From the NCBI GenBank assembly GCA_016283155.1, contig JAEEMI010000028.1:1-62934 (forward strand): a DNA stretch of 62,934 nt, given 5' to 3'. Below the pieces are notes generated by a model, which worked only from the letters and a program-made list of their open reading frames with translations, did not search any database and was not told the DNA's origin. This stretch comes from Clostridia bacterium (GTDB lineage: Bacteria > Bacillota > Clostridia > Christensenellales > UBA1242). Below are positions 1 through 7,802 of this stretch, in pieces; position 1 is the stretch's first letter; every line of letters begins with the position of its first letter. The position numbers and the translations under genes are program-made.

Positions 1-7
1 TTCGTGA

Positions 8-595
8 TTAACTATTTTTAGTTAATTTTTCCTTGTACCATTTGGCAAAATCATCCAGAGCCGTTCCCCAATAATGGGCTTCTTTTTCGTAATCTTCCGC
101 TTGTAATTCAGATAAGGTTTTTGTTTCTCCATCTGGAATATAAAATTTAGAGTGCCAACGTCCTAATGTTCCACGACTTTCGTATGCAATTGTTCCCGTA
201 CTGCCACCATTAAATACAATCGGCTCTTGTCCGGGTTCACAATAAGCGAAACAATGTTCAAGCCTGGCTTTGCGATTTGTTTCCCCTTTGAGCATTTCCA
301 GAAATTTTTCAACACCAATCTGTTTGTCAAAATATGCATTATAAGGTCCAGGTAAACCGCCCAACGCATCGATATACAAACCACTATCCGATTTTAAAAC
401 AGCATAACCCAATTTATCCGCAGCATATTTAGCACTAAAACTGGCAACTTCGGCACAAGTTTTAGCTTGAATTTCAATAATTTCAAAATCAGGGTTTACA
501 ATTTCAATATTGAAGCCATATTTCTCTTTAAAGAATTTATTTGCCTCATTGGTTTTATGTGGATTTGTGGTTAAATATATGAGTTTTTTCCCCAT
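8..595 (-). CDS. RdgB/HAM1-type non-canonical purine NTP pyrophosphatase
   Basis: Predicted XTP/dITP diphosphatase that hydrolyses deaminated purine NTPs to monophosphates, keeping them out of nucleic acids; cytosolic. The 195-residue protein has the family N-terminal TTNPHKTNEA segment (residues 9-18), matching the usual T-x-N-x-x-K nucleotide-binding start, and SDSGL at 69-73 followed by GGLPGPY, the catalytic aspartate region. Length is normal for the family. The start is fixed by a strong AAGGAGG site about 9 bases upstream. A perfect 21-bp palindrome overlaps the presumed promoter (separate entry), so the gene may be under a dedicated repressor. Its gene is separated from the next minus-strand gene by a terminator. 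The family call is firm; which of the Ham1 substrates it prefers cannot be read from sequence. Confidence 0.88.
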   Translation of the reverse strand: MGKKLIYLTTNPHKTNEANKFFKEKYGFNIEIVNPDFEIIEIQAKTCAEVASFSAKYAADKLGYAVLKSDSGLYIDALGGLPGPYNAYFDKQIGVEKFLEMLKGETNRKARLEHCFAYCEPGQEPIVFNGGSTGTIAYESRGTLGRWHSKFYIPDGETKTLSELQAEDYEKEAHYWGTALDDFAKWYKEKLTKNS

Positions 596-630
596 TTATT
601 TTAAACCTCCTTTTTTGATGGTAATAAGCT

Positions 631-651
631 TATACTACAATTTGTAGTATA
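631..651. promoter_or_regulatory. Perfect 21-bp palindrome, operator-like, upstream of the RdgB-type gene
   Basis: Arms TATACTACAA and TTGTAGTATA flank a central T. On the minus strand the first six bases TATACT are a good -10 hexamer, so a bound dimer would block transcription. The TACA...TGTA core resembles BlaI/MecI/CopY-type operators, although the spacing is three rather than two bases. Regulator identity is inference; no such repressor gene is in the window. Confidence 0.5.
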
Positions 652-713
652 TCACCGACATATCAAAAATGTAATCGTTTGTTCGCTTTACGTTAGTTTC
701 CACCTGCCAGTAA

Positions 714-747
714 ATAAAAAAATGACCCAGTTAAGGGCCATTTTTTA
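714..747. terminator. Bidirectional intrinsic terminator below the GT8 gene
   Basis: ATGACCC (722-728) pairs with GGGCCAT (735-741), one G-T wobble, loop of six. A-rich and T-rich tracts on both sides give a U tract on either strand. It ends the minus-strand glycosyltransferase transcript. Confidence 0.75.
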
Positions 748-759
748 TTGTATTGATTA

Positions 760-1833
760 TTATTTAGCTTTTTTTGTTTTGGTAGTTTTAGCCGTAGTTG
801 TTTTTGCTTTTGTTTTGGTTTTAGTAGTAGCAGGTTTGGTTGCTTTGGTTTTTGCGGTTTGTGCAATAGCTTCATCAATGGTCTTGTTTTCCAAAATCTT
901 TTTGAATGTTCGGTCGCTATTGATAATTGAAAGACTGAGTTCAATCATTCCAGCACCACGTGCAGCATCATCGTCGCGTTGTGCCTTGGTATAGTTTTTA
1001 CGGCTGTTTAACATTTCTTTATAGAAAGGTGTCTTTTTTGCGTATTTCCAGAAATATTTTTCATAAGGAACTTTTTTATAGCGCCAGGGTTTTGAGAACA
1101 TATTGTAGTGAATCAAATAAAGTTTATCTTTGTACGGCACTTTATTTGCTTGTTTATCCCAACCTGGGTGTAAGTAAGTAACGTGTCCTTTACAAATAAC
1201 GTTCAAATAATCTTGGTCTTGTCCAACCGTGGTTAAATTGTAGTTGGAAAGTAGACCAATGAATTTTTCATCAACTTTTTGTTCACGCATTGCGTCAAGG
1301 TTGAAAAGAATGATACCAGCACAGAAATAATCTTTGTTTGGAACGCCAACTGCTTCTTCAACGTAGCGAATTAAAACTGGATGACTTGGAACAACTTCAT
1401 CAGTAACAGCACCTAAGTAATTGTCTTTTAAATCGGTATGATATAACTCTGAAATATCACCCAAAACAACAATATCACAATCTAGGTAAAGTACTTTGTG
1501 ATATTCTGGGAACATTTTTGGAATGAAAATGCGGTAGAAAGTTGTGTCGCTATAATAGTCACGTAAACTTTTATTAAGTAATTCCTTAATTGGGGCAATG
1601 ATTTTTGAAACGTCATTAAATTCAATCTTTAAATAATCGGTTTCAAAATTTTTAATCATTTGAATGTATTTTTCGGATAGACCTTTAGCTAAACCCGTGT
1701 TTAAAATGTGAACTTTGTAATTAAAATTTTTGTTGCAATTTTCCGTAATTGATTTTAATGCTACACAAAGGTAGGGCGCATAATTATCGTCCGTAGCAAA
1801 AAAAATTGGGATAATCTCTTGTTGTTTTTCCAT
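760..1833 (-). CDS. Family 8 glycosyltransferase with Lys/Thr-rich C-terminal tail
   Basis: Retaining glycosyltransferase of family GT8 (LgtC/GspA type), expected to move a hexose from a nucleotide sugar to a surface or intracellular acceptor. Visible features: an N-terminal nucleotide-binding strand (IPIFFATDDNY), the metal-binding DxD motif at D118-D120 (LYLDCDIV), and HPGWDKQ and LIHYN near the end of the catalytic domain. The last 33 or so residues are almost only K, T and A, a low-complexity basic tail not part of the GT8 fold; the PlsC-like protein encoded at 2741 has a similar one. A -10 hexamer TAAACT lies six bases before the ATG (leaderless). Acceptor and product are unknown. Confidence 0.85.
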   Translation of the reverse strand: MEKQQEIIPIFFATDDNYAPYLCVALKSITENCNKNFNYKVHILNTGLAKGLSEKYIQMIKNFETDYLKIEFNDVSKIIAPIKELLNKSLRDYYSDTTFYRIFIPKMFPEYHKVLYLDCDIVVLGDISELYHTDLKDNYLGAVTDEVVPSHPVLIRYVEEAVGVPNKDYFCAGIILFNLDAMREQKVDEKFIGLLSNYNLTTVGQDQDYLNVICKGHVTYLHPGWDKQANKVPYKDKLYLIHYNMFSKPWRYKKVPYEKYFWKYAKKTPFYKEMLNSRKNYTKAQRDDDAARGAGMIELSLSIINSDRTFKKILENKTIDEAIAQTAKTKATKPATTKTKTKAKTTTAKTTKTKKAK

Positions 1834-1869
1834 ATTTTAAGTTTATCATTGTTGTTTTTTGTTTGTCTA
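1834..1869 (-). promoter_or_regulatory. Promoter of the GT8 gene, leaderless type
   Basis: On the minus strand TAGACA, an 18-base spacer, TAAACT, then six bases to the ATG. There is no room for a Shine-Dalgarno site, so the mRNA probably begins at or next to the start codon. Confidence 0.55.
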
Positions 1870-1970
1870 GTGGTTTGGCAATATTTCACAAAAAATCGAG
1901 GTTTTTATTGCGGAAAAATGCTACTTGTGGTGAAAAATTTAAATATATGCTTTATTTGCCTACTGGTTTG

Positions 1971-1986
1971 TGTTAAACTTAGGCCG
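1971..1986 (+). promoter_or_regulatory. Extended -10 promoter of the CrtO-like gene
   Basis: TGTTAAACT (TGn plus TAAACT) at 1971-1979, seven bases before the ATG at 1987. This is the basis for choosing 1987 over upstream in-frame ATG codons, whose translated region would lie before the transcript start. Confidence 0.5.
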
Positions 1987-2607
1987 ATGGTAATGTATCT
2001 CATTATTATTTTAACCGCGATGTTAATTGTTACAGTTTTTAACTGGTTAGTACTGGGTTGGACTTTCTTGAGTGCGTTGTTCTGGGTCACGGCGATAACG
2101 GGAATTGAAATTGTGATTACCATTTTATTGGCAATAATTACCGGCTTATGTATGCCGAAAAAAATATATCAAGAACGAAAAATTTATGCTGTTGGTAAAC
2201 GTGAATTGAATTTTTATCACGCACTACACATAAATGCTTGGAAAGATCGGGTGTGTGAATTAGGTTGTTTAGGTGGTTTTAGTAAAAAGAAAGTGGCCGC
2301 GCCTAACGATCCAGCATACATTGACCGTTTTATTTTAGAAATTAATAAAGGAATGTTTATGCATACAATTGGTACTTTAGGTTCTTTCCTGGTATTGTTT
2401 GTCCCAGTTCCAGGATTCTGGTCAATAACTTTCGTTGTTGCTTGTGTCGGTGCAGTGTTAAATATTTTACCATTGATGGTATTACGTTATAATAAGCCAC
2501 GCTTGTTGATGTTAAAATCTCGTTTGATGCGTAATCAAAAAAACGCTTCTGCGCCCAAAGATGATGCTAAAACCGACCAAAATGCGGTTCAAAGCGAGTC
2601 AAAGTAG
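1987..2607 (+). CDS. CrtO-like (glycosyl-4,4'-diaponeurosporenoate acyltransferase family) membrane protein
   Basis: A 206-residue membrane protein. Two hydrophobic segments at the N-terminus are followed by a cytosolic stretch with a Trp-rich/Lys-rich signature (AWKDRVCELGCLGGFSKKK) and then FILEINKGMFMHTIG leading into two more transmembrane helices; this layout matches the small CrtO-type acyltransferase family that acylates a glycolipid in staphyloxanthin synthesis. The family is also widespread where no carotenoid pathway exists, so the substrate here is open. The charged C-terminus is low complexity. It sits between a glycosyltransferase and a PlsC-like acyltransferase, in keeping with an envelope glycolipid role. 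An in-frame open frame continues upstream to 1819, but the promoter at 1971-1979 argues against using it. Confidence 0.55.
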   Translation: MVMYLIIILTAMLIVTVFNWLVLGWTFLSALFWVTAITGIEIVITILLAIITGLCMPKKIYQERKIYAVGKRELNFYHALHINAWKDRVCELGCLGGFSKKKVAAPNDPAYIDRFILEINKGMFMHTIGTLGSFLVLFVPVPGFWSITFVVACVGAVLNILPLMVLRYNKPRLLMLKSRLMRNQKNASAPKDDAKTDQNAVQSESK

Positions 2608-2636
2608 GAATATAACGCAATTTTTTCAAAAACCAC

Positions 2637-2665
2637 TTGGCAAAACGTGTGATAAAATTTATTCT
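2637..2665 (+). promoter_or_regulatory. Probable promoter of the PlsC-like gene
   Basis: TTGGCA at 2637-2642, 17-base spacer, TATTCT at 2660-2665, followed by a leader of about 70 bases ending in an AAAGGA ribosome site. Confidence 0.4.
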
Positions 2666-2740
2666 ATAAATAGGGTTAATAAATTAGATATCGTCTGGAA
2701 ATAACCTTATTTACAAAACGATAAAGGAAAAACACAGAAA

Positions 2741-3694
2741 ATGATTGACGTTAATATGCTGAAAGAGTGTCAAGCTGATTACGATGATGATGTTAAGCGA
2801 CGTACACAATATGAACGAGATGGAGAATTTAATCGGGTAACGGATGAAAGTAGTTATGATGCTTGTGACCCAGTTGATGAAACATTCAATTACTTACGCC
2901 GTCGTTATCGTGATCGTATTAAACACTTTTTTTATTTACGCGCATTGAAAAAATATTGTAGAAAAATCAATCATGAATTAACAAGTTTGAAAGTTGTTGG
3001 GAGAATGAATTTGTTCGGTATTTTAGGTGGTTGCATTGTAACTTGTAACCATATCAGTAAGGTTGATTCATTCGCAGTACGTGCAGCAGTTGGCATGGAT
3101 ATTAAATTTGTTGCAGCCGATTTTAATAATTGGAAAGGTAAAATTGGTAATATCTCACGTAATACTGGTTATTTACCAATCCCAGCGAATCTAAATTTGT
3201 CAGTAATGCGTAAATTTAATCACGCGATGGAATATTTCTTACGTAAAAAATGGTCAATTTTAATTTATCCAGAACAATCGATGTGGCGTGATTATAAAAA
3301 ACCACGTCCGCTAAAGCCTGGAGCATTCCATTATGCTGCTAAATATCGTCGTCCCGTTGTGCCTTTATTTATTACGATTGAAGATAAACCTGAACATTTA
3401 GATGCAGAAGGTCGTGTTAATTTTGGTAATTATACTATTCATATTTTGCCACCAATTTATCCTCGTAAAGATTTAGATGAACGCGCTAATATTGAATATA
3501 TGATGCACGCAAACTTTGAAGCTTGGCGTCATTGTTATGAACGTACTTATGGTATTCCTTTGGAATATGATACAATTGTAACTGAGAACACTGATCCGTT
3601 AGTAAAACAGTATGCCAAAAAACCAATCATTAATTCGACGACTAAGGCAACAACCACTAAGAGTACAACAAAAACCACAAAAGTGACAAAATAA
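2741..3694 (+). CDS. PlsC-like 1-acylglycerol-3-phosphate acyltransferase family protein
   Basis: Membrane-associated acyltransferase of the PlsC/LPLAT family, expected to acylate a lysophospholipid or related glycolipid. The catalytic H-x4-D box is NHISKVD (H104, D109). The YPEQSMW block further on corresponds to the family P-E-G-T region, with Q in place of the usual G, and GAFHYAAKYRRPVVPLFI follows. The first 80 residues are charged and not typical of bacterial PlsC. The last 24 residues form a Thr/Lys low-complexity tail like that of the nearby GT8 protein. An AAAGGA ribosome site precedes the ATG. UppS follows after 88 bases with its own promoter. The exact acceptor cannot be read. Confidence 0.8.
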   Translation: MIDVNMLKECQADYDDDVKRRTQYERDGEFNRVTDESSYDACDPVDETFNYLRRRYRDRIKHFFYLRALKKYCRKINHELTSLKVVGRMNLFGILGGCIVTCNHISKVDSFAVRAAVGMDIKFVAADFNNWKGKIGNISRNTGYLPIPANLNLSVMRKFNHAMEYFLRKKWSILIYPEQSMWRDYKKPRPLKPGAFHYAAKYRRPVVPLFITIEDKPEHLDAEGRVNFGNYTIHILPPIYPRKDLDERANIEYMMHANFEAWRHCYERTYGIPLEYDTIVTENTDPLVKQYAKKPIINSTTKATTTKSTTKTTKVTK

Positions 3695-3718
3695 TGGCAA
3701 ACATTTATAATGTTGTGC

Positions 3719-3748
3719 TTGTCAGACAAAGCGGGTTTATGTTACGAT
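3719..3748 (+). promoter_or_regulatory. Probable uppS promoter
   Basis: TTGTCA, an 18-base spacer and TGTTACGAT (extended -10), giving a short leader that contains the CAAGGAGAG ribosome site of uppS. Confidence 0.45.
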
Positions 3749-3782
3749 TAAAATACAGAATTTTACAAGGAGAGTTAAAACA

Positions 3783-4514
3783 ATGACGACTGAACTAAAA
3801 AAGTTGCCACAGCATATTGGTTTTATCATTGATGGCAACGGCCGTTGGGCGCAGGAACGTGGTTGGCCACGCACCAAGGGTCACGAGTATGGTGTCAAAA
3901 ATTTGGATTTAATTATTAAAGAATGCTTTTATCATTATAATATACCAATTGTAAGTATTTATGCTTTTTCAACAGAAAACTGGAATCGACCAAAACAAGA
4001 ATTAGATCGTTTGTTTAAATATTTAGCTAATTATTTAAAGGCCAATGATTTCGTTAAAAAATATCCGCACGTACGTTTGAACATTATGGGCGATTATACG
4101 AAATTTCCTGCTAATTTAGCAAAAAACGCAGAACGTGTAGCCGCAGCAACCAAAAATGAAACGCAATTTATTTTAAACCTTGGTATTAATTATAGTGGGC
4201 AAGACGAATTAGTGAATGCCTTTAATTTAATGTTGGCTGATGGAGTTAAACCAAAGATTGACCGTGCAACCATCGAACAATATCTGTACACGAAAGGTCA
4301 ACCAGCCTTGGATTATGTCATTCGTACCAGTGGTGAACAGCGTTTAAGTAATTTTATGTTGTGGCAAGTGTCTTATGCCGAATTATATTTTCCTAAAACT
4401 CATTGGCCGGATTTTAGCAAAGCTGAATTGAAAAACGCTTTGTTAGAATTTCAAAATCGTGATCGTCGTTTTGGTGCCATTGTTGAAGTAAATCATCAAA
4501 CATCGGAGCAATAA
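3783..4514 (+). CDS. uppS: Undecaprenyl diphosphate synthase (isoprenyl transferase)
   Basis: Cis-prenyltransferase that condenses eight isopentenyl diphosphates onto farnesyl diphosphate to make the C55 lipid carrier for peptidoglycan and other wall polymers; cytosolic face of the membrane. All family signatures are present: HIGFIIDGNGRWA with catalytic D17, TKGHEYGV, FSTENWNRP, and the C-terminal RTSGEQRLSNFMLWQ block that binds isopentenyl diphosphate. At 243 residues it has the usual length. A good AAGGAGAG site sits before the ATG. Its presence shows that the cell makes a wall or other undecaprenyl-linked polymer. It is followed after two bases by a membrane protein gene, so they are probably co-transcribed. 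Confidence 0.95.
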   Translation: MTTELKKLPQHIGFIIDGNGRWAQERGWPRTKGHEYGVKNLDLIIKECFYHYNIPIVSIYAFSTENWNRPKQELDRLFKYLANYLKANDFVKKYPHVRLNIMGDYTKFPANLAKNAERVAAATKNETQFILNLGINYSGQDELVNAFNLMLADGVKPKIDRATIEQYLYTKGQPALDYVIRTSGEQRLSNFMLWQVSYAELYFPKTHWPDFSKAELKNALLEFQNRDRRFGAIVEVNHQTSEQ

Positions 4515-4516
4515 TT

Positions 4517-5194
4517 TTGGGAAAGATTTTAACTACAATTTTTGGTCATAATTCAATTTTGGCAACTATTTTTACATCAATGTTGCCGTTAGTTGAACTC
4601 AAGGGTGCAATCCCTTTGGGAATGTTGGAAGAAATCTGGGGTACTGCTGCATTAAATCCTTGGCAGGCTTTTTTATGGGCATTGTTAGGTAGTTCAATCG
4701 TAGTGCCAATCGTTGCTTTATTGTTTCGTCCAATTTACCAATGGATGAAAGACAAAAAATTCTTTAAAGTTTTGGTTGATTTTGTGGTGGGTGATGTTGC
4801 AAAACGTTCGGATACAATCAAAGCAGAAAATCAGAACAAAAGCACACGTCATACGTTGTGGTTGAAAATTTTGACTATTTTCTTGTTTGTGGCATTTCCA
4901 GTACCGATGACTGGGGTTTGGACAGGTACTTGTTTTGCGGTTTTGTTAGGATTGAACTTTTGGGTAATTTGTGTAACCGTGATTCTCGGTAATGTGATTT
5001 GCGGCATTATTATGACGACTGTTTGTGAAGTTTTTCCGCAAATTAAATACATCTTATTAATTGTTTTCTTGATCTTGATTGTTGCTGCTTTATTAACTAA
5101 AGTGGTTTTGCGTGTTATAAAAAAACATCGTGCCAAAAAGATAGCATCTGTCAACGCAAATGAAAACTTAGTCGAAAATACCGATGCTAAGTAA
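4517..5194 (+). CDS. Small-multidrug-export-type membrane protein (TTG start)
   Basis: Integral membrane protein of 225 residues resembling the Sm_multidrug_ex family. The N-terminal SMLPLVELKGAIPLG block is the family hallmark: a re-entrant hydrophobic segment with E, K and two prolines. Three or four further transmembrane segments follow, and the C-terminus is basic (KKHRAKK). The likely start is TTG at 4517, since a GGAG lies eight bases upstream and the preceding uppS stops at 4514. Family members are annotated as small multidrug exporters, but no substrate has been shown for most; transport function is inference from family naming. Confidence 0.65.
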   Translation: MGKILTTIFGHNSILATIFTSMLPLVELKGAIPLGMLEEIWGTAALNPWQAFLWALLGSSIVVPIVALLFRPIYQWMKDKKFFKVLVDFVVGDVAKRSDTIKAENQNKSTRHTLWLKILTIFLFVAFPVPMTGVWTGTCFAVLLGLNFWVICVTVILGNVICGIIMTTVCEVFPQIKYILLIVFLILIVAALLTKVVLRVIKKHRAKKIASVNANENLVENTDAK

Positions 5195-5214
5195 ACAGTA
5201 TAAAAATTAAATCT

Positions 5215-5880
5215 TTAATTAGTCGGGTGGGGAATTTTGTCTTGTTCTTGAATGATTTTGTTAACTACGTTTTTCTTAACTTTGGCACGGTTACGAGCTT
5301 GGATTTGACGCGCTTGCCGTTTCAAGGTGGCAGCGTATTTTTCATTAGCTAATATTTGCAATTTATCGGCGATGGCTTGATACTGGCGACCCTTACCAAG
5401 TTTCATTTTCTTAATTTGTTTGGCGTCAATAATTTGACCAAGTAGATGGTCAATACGTTTTATTGGCCGAACATAGACACCGATAATAAATAAAATGATT
5501 AAAAACCATAAGGCAAATAAACCAATTTGGGCAAAGAATAATGGTGTAAACCAACCATTAGCATTCACTGCGCCATTCACACTGGCAACAGAAAGATTTG
5601 CTGCTGCCCTTGGAACTGCGGTGCTGATAAAACGATTGGCAACAAAATAAAGTGCGGTAGCCGCTGTGGTCGTCATTAACAAACCACTAGCGATGGAACG
5701 GTTACGCAAAAAACGGGTTAGTGTCAGCATAAAACTGAGTAAACTAATGCCGGCAAAACCTAACCCAAACCATAAGAAATACGGATTATAGTTGCGTCCA
5801 AATGAAAAGCATAAAACTGCCGCAATTAAAGTTGCGACAAAGCAAATGAATGGTATTTTAGCAGTTTTACGTTGTTCCAT
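5215..5880 (-). CDS. Membrane protein with HAMP-like C-terminal helices
   Basis: Unrecognised 221-residue protein. Four predicted transmembrane helices (roughly residues 9-25, 30-52, 62-78 and 112-136), with a 30-residue small-residue loop between the third and fourth. After the last helix come VRPIKRID and a heptad-like stretch resembling a HAMP linker, then a basic helical tail rich in K, Q and R. There is no kinase, cyclase or methyl-accepting domain behind it. The start is placed at 5880 because a TATAAT hexamer overlaps an alternative ATG 36 bases upstream. It converges with the preceding plus-strand gene. A signalling or scaffold role is only a guess. Confidence 0.5.
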   Translation of the reverse strand: MEQRKTAKIPFICFVATLIAAVLCFSFGRNYNPYFLWFGLGFAGISLLSFMLTLTRFLRNRSIASGLLMTTTAATALYFVANRFISTAVPRAAANLSVASVNGAVNANGWFTPLFFAQIGLFALWFLIILFIIGVYVRPIKRIDHLLGQIIDAKQIKKMKLGKGRQYQAIADKLQILANEKYAATLKRQARQIQARNRAKVKKNVVNKIIQEQDKIPHPTN

Positions 5881-5967
5881 ACGGTTAGATTGTGAAAAAT
5901 AGGTGAAAATATGCATTATAGCAAAGATGAATTCTCGTAACAGTGTAATTTAGTTGACTGTTTGATT

Positions 5968-5973
5968 TATAAT
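5968..5973 (+). promoter_or_regulatory. -10 element of the first degV gene
   Basis: Perfect TATAAT 19 bases before the ATG at 5993, giving a leader of only about 13 bases with no ribosome-binding site. No convincing -35. Confidence 0.45.
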
Positions 5974-5992
5974 TTGTTACGATTTGTCGTTT

Positions 5993-6868
5993 ATGAAAGT
6001 AGCAGTAGTAACCGATACTAACAGTGGTGTTACACCTGAATTTGCTAAAGAAATTGGTGTTACCGTTGTTCCAATGCCATTTTTAATTGATGGTGAAGAA
6101 TATTTTGAAAATGTTAATTTAACGCAGGAAAAATTCTATGAAAAGATTATGTCTGGAGCGAATGTTTCCACCAGTCAGCCAAACGTTAATAGTGTTACGG
6201 AGACTTGGCGTGAATTACTGAAAGCGTATGATGAAATTGTCTATATTCCAATGAGTAGTGGACTTTCTGGTAGTTGTGCTTCTGCCATCAATTTTGCCAA
6301 AGAATTTAATGGTAAAGTGGAAGTTGTAGATAATCACCGCATCTCTGTTACGCAAAAACAATCTGTAATTGATGCGGTTAATTTGGCTAAAGCGGGAAGA
6401 TCAGCCAAAGAAATTAAAGATTATTTAATGGCAACCAGTATGAACGCCAGTATTTATATTATGCTTTCGACACTGAAATATTTAAAAAAAGGTGGCCGTA
6501 TTACTCCCGCTGCAGCATTGCTTGCGGGATTGTTACAAATCAAACCAGTATTAACCATTCAAGGTGAAAAACTAGATAAATTTTGTCAGGTAATGAGTTA
6601 TAACCAAGGTAAAAAACGAATGATTGATCAAATGGTTAAAGAAATTACAACTCGCTTTAAACCACAACTGGAAAAAGGCAATTTGAAAGTAATGATTGCT
6701 TATACTTACAACCAAGCTAAGGCGGAAATCTTTAAAACCGAAGTGGAACGTGCATTGCAACCATATGGTTTAACAGTAGAATTTGTTGATCCGTTAAGTT
6801 TATCAGTTTCGTGTCATATTGGAGAAAACGCATTAGCTGTGGCTTATTGTGAATGTTACCAAGCCTAA
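5993..6868 (+). CDS. DegV family fatty-acid-binding protein (FakB-like) 1
   Basis: A 291-residue DegV-fold protein. In Firmicutes these bind a fatty acid and present it to the FakA kinase so that exogenous or recycled acyl chains enter phospholipid synthesis. Signature parts: VTDTNSGV at the N-terminus, the STSQPN motif that lines the head-group pocket, MSSGLSGSCASA, VVDNHRISV, and the LKYLKKGGRI block near the middle. Length is typical. A TTG nine bases upstream is an alternative start, but the ATG gives the family-standard N-terminus. The gene converges with a second DegV gene on the opposite strand; the two proteins are different enough to suggest different acyl-chain preferences (inference). 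No FakA gene is in the window. Confidence 0.88.
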   Translation: MKVAVVTDTNSGVTPEFAKEIGVTVVPMPFLIDGEEYFENVNLTQEKFYEKIMSGANVSTSQPNVNSVTETWRELLKAYDEIVYIPMSSGLSGSCASAINFAKEFNGKVEVVDNHRISVTQKQSVIDAVNLAKAGRSAKEIKDYLMATSMNASIYIMLSTLKYLKKGGRITPAAALLAGLLQIKPVLTIQGEKLDKFCQVMSYNQGKKRMIDQMVKEITTRFKPQLEKGNLKVMIAYTYNQAKAEIFKTEVERALQPYGLTVEFVDPLSLSVSCHIGENALAVAYCECYQA

Positions 6869-6894
6869 GTTTTTTAATAATTATTTTTAACTGT

Positions 6895-7740
6895 TTATTT
6901 TAATCCGTATAGGATACCAATGGTATTTTCACCGCAATGTGAAACGATAGTACCGCCTGCGGTAGTTTCAATGACTTTAGCAAATGGATAGTGAACCAAT
7001 ACTTGCTTTTTAATGTCTTCAACAATTTGTGGATTTGTCATTTTTGTATGAGTGATGAAACAATAGGACAAATCAGGTTCAGGATTGGTTGCGAAAACGT
7101 ATTCGACGTACTTTTTTACGCACATTGCAAAGTTGCCGATAAATTTTTTGCCTGGTTGCATTTTGCCATCTTTTAAAATTATTTGTGGTTTGATGTGTAA
7201 AGCGGCGGCAAAGAGTTTGGCAGTACCGCTACAACGACCACCACGATGTAAGTAAGTTAAACTATTAACGATGAAACTACATTGTACCTTATTAATTTCA
7301 TCGTTAATCCGTTGAACAATTTCCGCAGCTGGTAAACCTTCTGCACGATATTTAGCGGCACGTAGCATCGAAATCGCCGTTCCAGTTGAAAGTGAACGAC
7401 TGTCAATAATATAGACGTTTTTAAACGCCTTAGCGGCAGCAATTGCGTTGTTGTAAGTACTGGAAATTTCACTGGAAATCACGAAGTGAATTAAACTACC
7501 GTTTTCGGGTAAGTTGGCTTTAAAAAATTCGGTATAATCAGGAATGCTGATGGCTGAGGTTTTTGGTGTTTTTTTAGTTTGACGAAAGTATTCATAAATT
7601 TTTTCGTCAATCCCTGGGTGATCGCGCTCTTCTTCATCACCTAAGTGAATGTACATTGGGATAATACTAAAATTGTGTTCTTTGATAATGTCATCTGATA
7701 AATCGCAAATACTATCTGCACTGATTTTGATTTTTTCCAT
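6895..7740 (-). CDS. DegV family fatty-acid-binding protein (FakB-like) 2
   Basis: Second DegV protein, 281 residues from the preferred start. Motifs: ISADSICDLSDD at the N-terminus, KTSAISIPDY as the counterpart of the STSQP pocket motif, SSEISSTYNNA, IDSRSLSTG, LTYLHRGGRCSG, and a final HCGENTIGILY. It should bind a fatty acid and hand it to a FakA-type kinase. In-frame ATG codons lie upstream, but a TAAAAT -10 box sits seven bases before the ATG at 7740, so this start fits a leaderless transcript. It is divergent from recJ, and the two -35 elements share a small dyad. Confidence 0.85.
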   Translation of the reverse strand: MEKIKISADSICDLSDDIIKEHNFSIIPMYIHLGDEEERDHPGIDEKIYEYFRQTKKTPKTSAISIPDYTEFFKANLPENGSLIHFVISSEISSTYNNAIAAAKAFKNVYIIDSRSLSTGTAISMLRAAKYRAEGLPAAEIVQRINDEINKVQCSFIVNSLTYLHRGGRCSGTAKLFAAALHIKPQIILKDGKMQPGKKFIGNFAMCVKKYVEYVFATNPEPDLSYCFITHTKMTNPQIVEDIKKQVLVHYPFAKVIETTAGGTIVSHCGENTIGILYGLK

Positions 7741-7747
7741 ATTTTTC

Positions 7748-7776
7748 ATTTTAGTTGGTTTTTGGTTGCGAAGCAA
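7748..7776 (-). promoter_or_regulatory. Promoter of the second degV gene, leaderless type
   Basis: Minus strand TTGCTT (7771-7776), 17-base spacer, TAAAAT (7748-7753), seven bases to the ATG at 7740. Confidence 0.5.
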
Positions 7777-7794
7777 CTAAATTTGTGTTATTGT
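7766..7794 (+). promoter_or_regulatory. recJ promoter, leaderless type
   Basis: TTGCGA (7766-7771), 17-base spacer, extended -10 TGTTATTGT ending at 7794, eight bases before the ATG. Its -35 lies in the same GTTGC-GAA-GCAAC dyad as the divergent degV -35. Confidence 0.45.
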
Positions 7795-7802
7795 GTGTTG
7801 GA

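Noticed and set aside
722..994. Open frames on the other strand inside the GT8 tail and similar long overlapping frames within large genes
   Set aside because: They are shadows of repetitive or codon-biased genes in other frames, lack ribosome sites and show no family motifs.
1819..1986. Longer N-terminus for the CrtO-like protein
   Set aside because: The extended -10 at 1971-1979 lies inside the extension, no ribosome site precedes ATG 1819, and it would overlap the GT8 start.
2628..2645. Shared sequence AAAAACCA(C/T)TTGGCA at about 2628 and 37161 as a common regulator site
   Set aside because: Both copies coincide with -35 elements (TTGGCA), which explains part of the likeness; two copies are too few to argue for a regulator.
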